Source: Paracraurococcus lichenis (GTDB taxonomy: Bacteria > Pseudomonadota > Alphaproteobacteria > Acetobacterales > Acetobacteraceae). Taken from it: a DNA stretch of 64,000 nucleotides. The stretch spans positions 35,742 through 99,741 of the forward strand of contig NZ_JAUTWS010000023.1 of the NCBI RefSeq assembly GCF_030657435.1. The letters run 5' to 3'. Positions within the stretch are counted from its first letter, which is position 1, and the number at the start of each line of letters is the position of its first letter. Below, piece after piece: positions 57,964-64,000 of this stretch. Made by a program: the position numbers and the translations under genes. The notes below the pieces were generated by a model. It saw only the letters and a program-made list of their open reading frames with translations, did not search any database and had not been told where the DNA came from.

Positions 57964-58578
57964 ATGATGACAGCTGATTTTCGAAGTATATCCGCCAAAC
58001 AAGTGGGCGAGCTACTTTTTATTGGGGCGAAGGAGGCAGCGAAGCGGTCGCGGGAGCAAGCAGGGACGTTTGGCGAGAACATCGAAGCAATGACGGCTGT
58101 AACGCTTTGTGTTACTGTCGCCGAAGCGGTGATAAATGAACTCTGCCACTGGTTCGAATTCCATCGATATCGTTTACCCTTTGAGGCTACCCTCGAATTG
58201 CCACAGGATTTCGATCGGTTGGAACTCCGGCAGAAATGGCAGCTATTTCCCATCGTGGTCCGTCAGCGCTCTTTCGACCGTAGCACCGAGCCATGGCAAA
58301 GCTTTGATGCCCTTATTGAGCTTCGTAATTACGTAGTGCATCCAAAGCGCCGAGCGCCACCGAAGAAAGCGGCCGGTGTTATTGTATCAAAGTTGAAGAC
58401 AAGGGACTTCGGTCACGAGGTGGCACGATGGGCATGCACTACCATGTTTGATATGATCAGAGAGATGACCAGACTGATTGAACCTCCGCCGGAGTGGATT
58501 GGCATTTTTTGGCGCTGGACCCCTACGTACTTCCCGCCTGGCTTGTCAACTCCCGGAAATCCAGAAGGTCCTGCCTAA
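57964..58578 (+). CDS. HEPN-motif protein inserted opposite to the tail operon
   Basis: 204 residues, no signal or membrane segment, mainly helical. FDALIELRNYVVHPKRR contains R121-NYVV-H126, the Rx4-6H motif of HEPN ribonuclease domains, and the preceding helix (MTAVTLCVTVAEAVINELCHWFE) fits the HEPN helix bundle. It lies on the plus strand between gp46 and gp47 of an otherwise minus-strand operon, with lower GC than its neighbours, as expected for a cargo ('moron') gene with its own promoter. A GTCTG-gt-CAGAC dyad (57926-57937) is upstream. Role in abortive infection or superinfection exclusion is inferred; a non-enzymatic HEPN is also possible. Confidence 0.7.
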   Translation: MMTADFRSISAKQVGELLFIGAKEAAKRSREQAGTFGENIEAMTAVTLCVTVAEAVINELCHWFEFHRYRLPFEATLELPQDFDRLELRQKWQLFPIVVRQRSFDRSTEPWQSFDALIELRNYVVHPKRRAPPKKAAGVIVSKLKTRDFGHEVARWACTTMFDMIREMTRLIEPPPEWIGIFWRWTPTYFPPGLSTPGNPEGPA

Positions 58579-59024
58579 GCCGGCCACGTCCAGCTAAAAC
58601 GGAAGGGCCTGGACTTCGTGTTGTCAGGCTTGGTGATGGTGATGTCGATGCTCAGCATATTGGACGAGAGCCACTGAGTCCTGACGTCGATGGCGGTGGC
58701 AATGCCGTCCTCGATCAGCCATTCCAATGCCTCTTTGCAGTAGTCCTTGGCTTGCAGGAGGATGGGCGTCTGCCCCACCTTCTTTGCTCGGTTCAGCTGC
58801 CATAGACGGCTGCCAATCGGGCTATCTCTGTAAGTGTCACCCCACCAGCCGCGCCGGTCTGTGGTGCCGTCTGTGGGCTTGTAGTCGGGTGTAGCGATGC
58901 GGTCGGTGAAGAGGCTCACCATGATGGCGCTGTTGAGCGCTGCATCTTGGGCGATGTCACCAGCTTCGAATAGCCAATCACCCGCGGCGTTCTCCAAACT
59001 CCATTCGATTTTGATGTCGGACAT
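58575..59024 (-). CDS. Phage GP46 family baseplate protein
   Basis: 149 residues. LNSAIMVSLFTDRIATPDYKPTDGTTDRRGWWGD and SPIGSRLWQLNRAKKV (residues 30-82) are the GP46 signature of Mu-like phages. Its stop overlaps the end of the convergent HEPN gene by four bases, showing that the insert is tightly fitted. GP46 is a baseplate wedge component between gp45 (V) and gp47 (J). Confidence 0.87.
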   Translation of the reverse strand: MSDIKIEWSLENAAGDWLFEAGDIAQDAALNSAIMVSLFTDRIATPDYKPTDGTTDRRGWWGDTYRDSPIGSRLWQLNRAKKVGQTPILLQAKDYCKEALEWLIEDGIATAIDVRTQWLSSNMLSIDITITKPDNTKSRPFRFSWTWPA

Positions 59025-59033
59025 GACGTCTCC

Positions 59034-59555
59034 TTATGGCTTGGGTGCGCCGCTCAGGCCATTGCCCGGCTGTGTGTTTTGATGAACGTGCTGCTTCAGC
59101 GAGATCGTAGCTGCCTTCACGTCGCCGCCCGTGCTCACCACATCACCTGCGACTGTCAGCTTGCCACTCATCGTGACCTCTGGCGTCGTGATGTTCACCT
59201 TGGTGGCCGCTGTGATGTTGACCTCGCCGGCTTTCACCTGGATGACGGTGCCTTCGAGGTTGTAGATCCTCACCTCGTTGGTCACCATGTTCTTGGGACG
59301 TGAGCCTTGGTGGTTGCTGGCCACGATGATGCCGTTGGAATTGTCGCCACTGACATTCACCACCACCACATCGCTGCCGACAGGCAAAGCGCTGGCGAAG
59401 CCGTAAGTCTGCATGGAGTTGCGATCGCCAACCTCAAGCGGGTTGAAGCGAGCCTGCACGCGCTGAATGACGCCCTTCTCGATGGTGGTTGCGGTCGTCT
59501 TTGCCAACCGGATGACGTTCTGCACTCGGCGGAAGATGCGTGTGAGATCCTGCAT
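59034..59555 (-). CDS. Baseplate assembly protein V (Mu gp45-like spike)
   Basis: 173 residues. IEKGVIQRVQARFNPLEVGDRNSMQTYGFAS is the Mu gp45/V start, the middle is an OB-like barrel (SDVVVVNVSGDNSNGIIVASNHQGSRPK), and the C-terminus is a triple-stranded beta-helix with repeated strands (VIQVKAGEVNITAATKVNITTPEVTMSGKLTVAGD) ending HVHQNTQPG, the iron-binding spike tip type (HxH). It pierces the host membrane. Start at ATG 59555, overlapping the hub gene stop. Confidence 0.88.
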   Translation of the reverse strand: MQDLTRIFRRVQNVIRLAKTTATTIEKGVIQRVQARFNPLEVGDRNSMQTYGFASALPVGSDVVVVNVSGDNSNGIIVASNHQGSRPKNMVTNEVRIYNLEGTVIQVKAGEVNITAATKVNITTPEVTMSGKLTVAGDVVSTGGDVKAATISLKQHVHQNTQPGNGLSGAPKP

Positions 59556-60673
59556 TATTGCTGGCTCCCTTGCTGTAGAGCCTGCGTGCGATCCCAATCG
59601 TAAGGGCTGAGCGTTGTAGGCTGGATGGAGAAGGCTTCTGGCGGCATGAGCACCATGTCAGCGGTGGTGCCAGTGGTCATGCCCCGCGAGTAGGTGACCT
59701 CACTGAGCACCCACTTCTTCTTGCTGAGGTACAAGGTGGGAATGTCCATGGCAACGAGCGTGTTGGGCTGCCATAGCCTGCCATCGACATCGCGCCAGCT
59801 GTCCACGGTGACGCGTGCTGCCTGACTGCGACCCCAGCGACGATTGTTCTCCCAATCAGCACGTGCCTGTGAGAGGGATTGGCCGTTCTGAAACTGCTCG
59901 CCGACGATGATCATTGGCCGATAGCGCGGAGTGCCAACGTCCCTAGAGGTAGCGACCGCAAAGCCCGCACCGCTGTTCAAGCTCTGTCGCACATCGCCGG
60001 TCGTGTCCACAGTGGTAGGCACCACGATGTAATGGCTGTATCGCTGATCCATGCAGAAGGCTGCACCGGCCGACTGGATGTTGATGCCTTCTGTTACACC
60101 GCGCACTTCACCTGCATGCTTGCCGATGCGAGAGATAACAAGGTTGCCGTCCACGTCATCATACAGCAGCACGCCTACAGATCGTGCCACGCGTTCGAGA
60201 ATCTCATATGGCGTCTCGCCGAGGTTGACGCTGAAGGTCTCAAACTTGATCGGCTCAACGCCAACCTGTGCGGTGAGATCGGTGACTTGGATGCCGAAGG
60301 GCTTGCAGAGCTGCTGGGCGAGTGACACGAAGGTAGCGCCGTTGATCTGCCCGCCGAATGCCTGGATGTCAGCGCTGCAATCCATCAAGTCCTGGCACTT
60401 GCTACGACCGCTGATCCGGATGGTATGCTGATGGGCATTGAAGCTCGGCGTCACGCGATCGATGTAGCCCGTGAGCACCAGCGTACTGCCGATTTTCACT
60501 TCGCATCGCATGCCGGGCTGGAACACCACGCTCATGCTGCCGGGGTATTTCTCGGTAGCTACGATATCAAAATCACTGGGGAAGCGCTCAACGCCTCGCG
60601 TGAGCCTGATTTCCTGCCAACCAGATACGATTTGTCCGTTCGCCGTGATGCTGAGATCGTCTTGCTTTGCCAT
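59555..60673 (-). CDS. Baseplate hub protein (Mu gp44/P-like, gpD-type)
   Basis: 372 residues. GWQEIRLTRGVERFPSDFDIVAT at the N-terminus and TPYEILERVARSVGVLLYDDVDGNLVISRIGKH are typical of Mu P (gp44), a tail hub of the VgrG/gp27 fold. A later RADWENNRRWGRSQAARVTVDSWRDVDGRLWQPNT segment completes the pattern. It follows protein N and the unknown gene and precedes the gp45-type spike. Confidence 0.87.
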   Translation of the reverse strand: MAKQDDLSITANGQIVSGWQEIRLTRGVERFPSDFDIVATEKYPGSMSVVFQPGMRCEVKIGSTLVLTGYIDRVTPSFNAHQHTIRISGRSKCQDLMDCSADIQAFGGQINGATFVSLAQQLCKPFGIQVTDLTAQVGVEPIKFETFSVNLGETPYEILERVARSVGVLLYDDVDGNLVISRIGKHAGEVRGVTEGINIQSAGAAFCMDQRYSHYIVVPTTVDTTGDVRQSLNSGAGFAVATSRDVGTPRYRPMIIVGEQFQNGQSLSQARADWENNRRWGRSQAARVTVDSWRDVDGRLWQPNTLVAMDIPTLYLSKKKWVLSEVTYSRGMTTGTTADMVLMPPEAFSIQPTTLSPYDWDRTQALQQGSQQ

Positions 60674-60689
60674 CACGTATTTACCGCGT

Positions 60690-61271
60690 TCAGCTGCTCA
60701 ATGCCGAGAAGGTGGTGGGCATCATCAGCGGGTGCGGCGTGTCTACGCGCTGCGCTAGCTCTTCCGCTCGGTCTGCATCCTCATACAGCGAGTACGCGAT
60801 CACGAGGCTAGGCAGCGGCGCTGCGCGGGTGATGGCGATCACCTCGGGCAGATTGATTGCGCGACTCTGAAGATCATTGCTGACCGCAGTGCGGAGATCG
60901 CGTAACGCGCTGTAGGCTGTGTCGTCGCCTAGGTCGCCTGCAATTTGGATCTCTCTGTCATACAGGGGCAGCAAGCGATGCAGCATGTCCTGTGCTTCAC
61001 TGCTGCTCACGGGTGTGTACAGGGAAACTGCTGTAGCCAAGCTAGCCAGTGCAGCACGTCGGCACAGGGCCGATGTCGCTGTGATGGCAGTGTGCTTGGC
61101 CTTCGCTGTCGGTGATGCCGAGACGATTGGCCCCTGCGTTTGGTTGGCAGTGAGGCCGTACTGCGCGAGGTTGATCAGCAAGCGGATCTGATCGGCCGGG
61201 TCAGCAGCGGCGAGCCGCAGCGTTTCGGTGAGATCCTGTACGGACGCGGCGATGTCTTCGATGACGCTCAT
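60690..61271 (-). CDS. Mu-type late operon protein of unknown function
   Basis: 193 residues, helical throughout (LTETLRLAAADPADQIRLLINLAQYGL..., then RRAALASLATAVSLY and YDREIQIAGDLGDDTAYSALRDLRTAVSNDLQSRA). No family recognised beyond its constant position between N and P in relatives of this phage type. It overlaps the N gene by four bases, so it is co-translated. A chaperone or tail completion role is possible. Confidence 0.72.
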   Translation of the reverse strand: MSVIEDIAASVQDLTETLRLAAADPADQIRLLINLAQYGLTANQTQGPIVSASPTAKAKHTAITATSALCRRAALASLATAVSLYTPVSSSEAQDMLHRLLPLYDREIQIAGDLGDDTAYSALRDLRTAVSNDLQSRAINLPEVIAITRAAPLPSLVIAYSLYEDADRAEELAQRVDTPHPLMMPTTFSALSS

Positions 61272-62095
61272 AGGCTACCTACCAAATTCGAAACTGTTGA
61301 TCCCGCGCGAGTGACAGTGTCACGGAGACGCGTTGCACCTTCGAGTGCATGGCTGACACCGTTCTCGGTACGCTGCACCATGGCCAGCCCACTGCTGACC
61401 TCAGTGACCGCACCCTGAGCGCTGTTGATGATGCGATTGAAGCGACCAAAGGCGCCGCTGGGCACGCCCAGCGCAGTAGCGAAGCCCTGCACGGCACCAA
61501 GCGCCTGCCGCGCATCGCCTACCGTTCTTTGCACCGCGTCAACATAGCCCTGCGCTGTCTCGCGCACGCTCTGCACGGCCGCCAGTCCATCGCCCACGAT
61601 GTCCTTCACCCCGTCCAGGAAGCTGCCAGAGGCCGCACCATTGGTGTTGAGCACGGCATCGGTGATGGCGCTGAGGGTGGAAGTCTTGGCGACCGGCCAC
61701 AGGCTGGTGGAGCTTTCCTCCTGTGTGACCAAAAAGACCAGGCTGAAACCAACGACGTTGCTGCCGCTCTCCTTGGCCTCGCTGAAGCCGCTGGCCACGA
61801 GGCTGACAGTCTTTGAACCCAGGCGGGGATGAACGAACTCCCCAGGACCGGACTGCTCGCAAGCACGCTTGATGGATTCAAATTTGGATTTGACGTCGTC
61901 GCCCTGGACGAAGCCAACCACCGTGAATTCCTCAAGGCCCTTGCCGAGATCCTCGACCCAGGGGGTGTCCCGGAACGGGTACTCATGCACGGCCACACGG
62001 CGGCCTGCCTTGGTGCCGATGCTCTCGACGATGAAGGGAACACCGCGCCAGGAAGCAGCCTGGAGATCGTTGTACCAGATGGGGGTGAAAACCAC
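61268..62095 (-). CDS. DNA circularisation protein N-like (Mu gp43)
   Basis: 275 residues. The Mu N domain is clear: WRGVPFIVESIGTKAGRRVAVHEYPFRDTPWVEDLGKGLEEFTVVGFVQGDD and FVHPRLGSKTVSLVASGFSEAKESGSNVVGFSLVFL (read by their ends; residues 16-135). The C-terminal half is helical coiled region. In Mu it is injected with the genome and circularises it; it also forms part of the tail. Position after tape measure fits. Confidence 0.88.
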   Translation of the reverse strand: MVFTPIWYNDLQAASWRGVPFIVESIGTKAGRRVAVHEYPFRDTPWVEDLGKGLEEFTVVGFVQGDDVKSKFESIKRACEQSGPGEFVHPRLGSKTVSLVASGFSEAKESGSNVVGFSLVFLVTQEESSTSLWPVAKTSTLSAITDAVLNTNGAASGSFLDGVKDIVGDGLAAVQSVRETAQGYVDAVQRTVGDARQALGAVQGFATALGVPSGAFGRFNRIINSAQGAVTEVSSGLAMVQRTENGVSHALEGATRLRDTVTRAGSTVSNLVGSL

Positions 62096-62105
62096 GGGAT
62101 GCTCC

Positions 62106-64000
62106 TTATGCAGTTACGAATGAGGGCATGCCCATGGACACCAGAGGCGGACCACCGAAGGCATCGCCTGTGCTCGTGGCACTTGCCAGCATGCCTTGCG
62201 GCGCGTTGGCGAAGTTGATGCCTACCTGGATGTTGCCGTTGACGTCGCGGATGTTGCCCTGCGGTGCTGTGACCGCTGAGACGTTCTGCGGCTTCTCAGG
62301 GGCGGGTTGGGGTGCCGGGGCAGCTGGTTGCTCTTGCTGGCGTTGGCGCTGCCGCTGGAGAATCTTCTCAGCCTGCTGACCGCGAGCTTCGTCCTCGTTC
62401 CGGTTGCCGTGCCTTTCAAAATGCTGGCTGTAGCCTTTGCCGATGTCAGCAGCCGTAGTCCCGGCTCGTGCCTTGTCAGCTGCCGCCTTTTCCGCGCCGT
62501 TCCTCTCCTGCATGAAGAAGTCCAGCTGCTGATCGAGGGTGCCGCTTGAGGGCATGTAGCCGTATTGCCGCATGAAGGCGGCAGCACGATCACCGCGCCA
62601 TTGGAACAAGCCGTGTGCGCCTGCACCGCCACCAGCCGTGTTGGTGGCTGCGGTATTGCCGCCGCTCTCCGCCATGACATTGGATGTGACGCCCGCTGCC
62701 TCCTCATCGCTGAGGCCGCGTGCCTTGAGGCCGTCGTACACTCTGTTCTCAGCAATGGTGGGGCCATGTAGACCCAACCTGCGCAGCTCGTCGGCTTCAC
62801 CAGCGTTGGTAGTGCTAGGCCGCATGATCGCGCCGAAAGTCGTGATACCGGCTATGGGCGGCAGGAAGCGCAAGAGGCCACCTGCTGCGGCGGCAGCGCC
62901 GCCCGCTACTGCACCGCCACCCGCCGCGGCTGCTGCACCACTTCCCACACCTGCTGCGGCGCCTGCTGCGCCTGCTACTGCTGCCGCGCCACCACCGACG
63001 ATGCCAGCGACAGCACGGCCGAGGGCCACGACGTTGGCCATCACGCCAAAGAACTTGGCTCCGAGCCAGAGGGCGAAGAAGGCTTCCGCCGCTGTCTGCC
63101 AGCCGCCGATCTTCTGCGCGATGTCATCTGCCTTGGTGAAGAATGCGCCGGCTTGCTCAGTGATCTTCTTGAAGTCGATCTCGCCGACCCACTTTGCGAA
63201 GCTCTCAACGTATTCGTTGACCTTCGTAGCCATCCACTCGCGGTTTTTGGCGATCCAGGTAGCCAGCTGGGTGATCATAGGGCTGAGCGTGGGACCGAGC
63301 TTCTCAGCGATGCTCCAGCCCAAACCCTCAACGCTCATAGCCAATTCTGTTTGCGCTTGGCGGAGGCGATCTGCCTGCTTGACGCCTTCCTCGTTGACGG
63401 TGCCATATTTGGCAGCCATCTGCTGGTATTCGCGGATGCCGGCAGCACCTCGCTTCAGGAAGGGGAGTAGACGTTCAGCTGCACCACCAAAAAGCTGGGT
63501 AGCGACCTGAGCTTGGATGGTTGGATGCTTGATGCGTGCGATGCTATCAGCTACCTGCTCGAACACCTCAGTGCCGCTCTTGGCTTCAAAGCCGCTGCGC
63601 CGGATGTTGATGCCTAGCAGATTGAACAGGCGCGCAGCGTCTGGTGCACGCCCTGCAATCGCATCCTGCATGAGATCGCCCAAGTGGGTGAGACCGGATG
63701 CAAGATCCTCACCGCTGGCACCGGCCAGTCGTGCTGCACCTTGCAGGGTGTGCAAGTTGGCAGCGCTCGTGCCCATGCGGGCGCTGGTGTTCTGAAGCTG
63801 AGTGCCGAAGTCAGCCCAGTTGCTCACTAACTTATAGAGGCCGGCAACGCTGGCAGCGCTTGTGATCGCACCCAGCGGGCCTACTGCGCTGATGAGGGAG
63901 CGTGCAAAGCTGGCAGCATGGCCGACAGCCCCTTTCAATGCTCCGCTGAGCTTGTTCAGCCCAGAGACATTGGCAAACTTCTCCATGCTGGCACGCATCT
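62106..64000 (-). CDS. Tail tape measure protein with tail-lysozyme-like C-terminus, partial (cut by window edge)
   Basis: At least 631 residues; the N-terminus is beyond the right edge. Tape-measure features: MGTSAANLHTLQGAARLAGASGEDLASGLTHLGDLMQ (read by its ends), hydrophobic helix region with poly-Ala/Gly (about residues 330-375 from the first visible Met), and IATYKLVSNW-type helices. The C-terminal part (GLKARGLSDEEAAGVTSNVMAESGG and GLFQWRGDRAAAFMRQYG) resembles the phage tail lysozyme domain that opens peptidoglycan during DNA entry. It is followed by protein N, as in Mu. Confidence 0.85.
   Translation of the reverse strand, partial: MRASMEKFANVSGLNKLSGALKGAVGHAASFARSLISAVGPLGAITSAASVAGLYKLVSNWADFGTQLQNTSARMGTSAANLHTLQGAARLAGASGEDLASGLTHLGDLMQDAIAGRAPDAARLFNLLGINIRRSGFEAKSGTEVFEQVADSIARIKHPTIQAQVATQLFGGAAERLLPFLKRGAAGIREYQQMAAKYGTVNEEGVKQADRLRQAQTELAMSVEGLGWSIAEKLGPTLSPMITQLATWIAKNREWMATKVNEYVESFAKWVGEIDFKKITEQAGAFFTKADDIAQKIGGWQTAAEAFFALWLGAKFFGVMANVVALGRAVAGIVGGGAAAVAGAAGAAAGVGSGAAAAAGGGAVAGGAAAAAGGLLRFLPPIAGITTFGAIMRPSTTNAGEADELRRLGLHGPTIAENRVYDGLKARGLSDEEAAGVTSNVMAESGGNTAATNTAGGGAGAHGLFQWRGDRAAAFMRQYGYMPSSGTLDQQLDFFMQERNGAEKAAADKARAGTTAADIGKGYSQHFERHGNRNEDEARGQQAEKILQRQRQRQQEQPAAPAPQPAPEKPQNVSAVTAPQGNIRDVNGNIQVGINFANAPQGMLASATSTGDAFGGPPLVSMGMPSFVTA

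Larger units (their letters stand above)
45790..64000. mobile_element. Mu-tail-type prophage with tyrosine integrase (continues past the window)
   Basis: GC content and codon use change abruptly near 45790-45800. A tyrosine integrase lies next to the junction. A late operon on the minus strand carries Mu gp42-gp48-like tail genes in order, preceded by tail fibre genes. The left junction interrupts a capsule gene; the right junction, head, lysis and regulatory genes are outside the window. Mu itself integrates with a DDE transposase, so this is a mosaic element. Confidence 0.9.

Noticed and set aside
62880..63000. GC-rich simple repeat in the prophage
   Set aside because: It is the Ala/Gly-rich hydrophobic stretch of the tape measure gene, not an independent repeat element.

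Overview
The window comes from a GC-rich alphaproteobacterium (about 70% GC by eye over the first 45.8 kb). The style of the genes suggests an Acetobacteraceae/Roseomonas-type genome: sdhCDAB, a MoxR-DUF58-DUF4159 cluster, Bug-type solute receptors and aromatic degradation genes. Taxonomy is inferred from gene content only. At about 45.8 kb the base composition falls to roughly 55% GC and a prophage begins, running past the right edge of the window.

Chromosomal part, left to right. Two cupin genes (1-805). A radical SAM gene and a divergent arsenosugar-type glycosyltransferase pair (951-3405) flank an intergenic region with two GTTC-N7-GTTC LexA-type boxes. An ankyrin protein follows. A tightly overlapping minus-strand operon MoxR ATPase - DUF58 - DUF4159 - small protein - large membrane protein - lipoprotein occupies 4329-11982. 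Divergent from it is a plus-strand run of DUF1285, NUDIX, DUF6111 and CCA-adding-type nucleotidyltransferase genes (12115-14968). Then come an HWE histidine kinase, an ABC exporter, an SMR efflux gene with a strongly folded leader, and sdhCDAB with a clear terminator (15202-22984). From 22994 there is a peptidoglycan-binding protein and a copper amine oxidase, followed by an aromatic/quinate catabolic block (25664-31495): benzoylformate decarboxylase, TetR regulator, quinate/shikimate dehydrogenase, Bug-type receptor and PcaHG. Two near-identical 16-bp sites in the two divergent intergenic regions of this block point to one TetR regulon. The stretch to 45190 is a mix of single genes: PIN/RHH toxin-antitoxin pair, PPK2, secreted nuclease/phosphatase, P450, amidase, TauE, DUF2171, BKACE, aldo/keto reductase, Baeyer-Villiger-type monooxygenase and a MetX-like hydrolase.

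Prophage part (about 45.79 kb to the window end). The integrated element interrupts a capsule-export (KpsS/LipB-type) gene whose C-terminal part remains at 45195-45800. Next to the junction are a tyrosine integrase and a small accessory region of unknown genes, followed by a late module on the minus strand. Read from the window edge leftwards, the late module is tape measure with a tail-lysozyme-like C-terminus, DNA-circularisation protein N, an unknown gene, hub gp44/P, gp45, gp46, gp47 and gp48, then tail fibre genes including a collagen-like and a YadA-head-like protein. This is phage Mu tail gene order combined with a tyrosine recombinase rather than a Mu transposase, so the element is mosaic.

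The most interesting signals are in the prophage. (i) A promoter-headed, tandemly duplicated structured leader (47370-47538) has compensatory base changes between its two copies and a ribosome binding site embedded in the second. (ii) A gene with a HEPN-type RNYVVH motif is inserted on the opposite strand between gp46 and gp47 and looks like a defence cargo gene. No tRNA, rRNA or CRISPR array was found.
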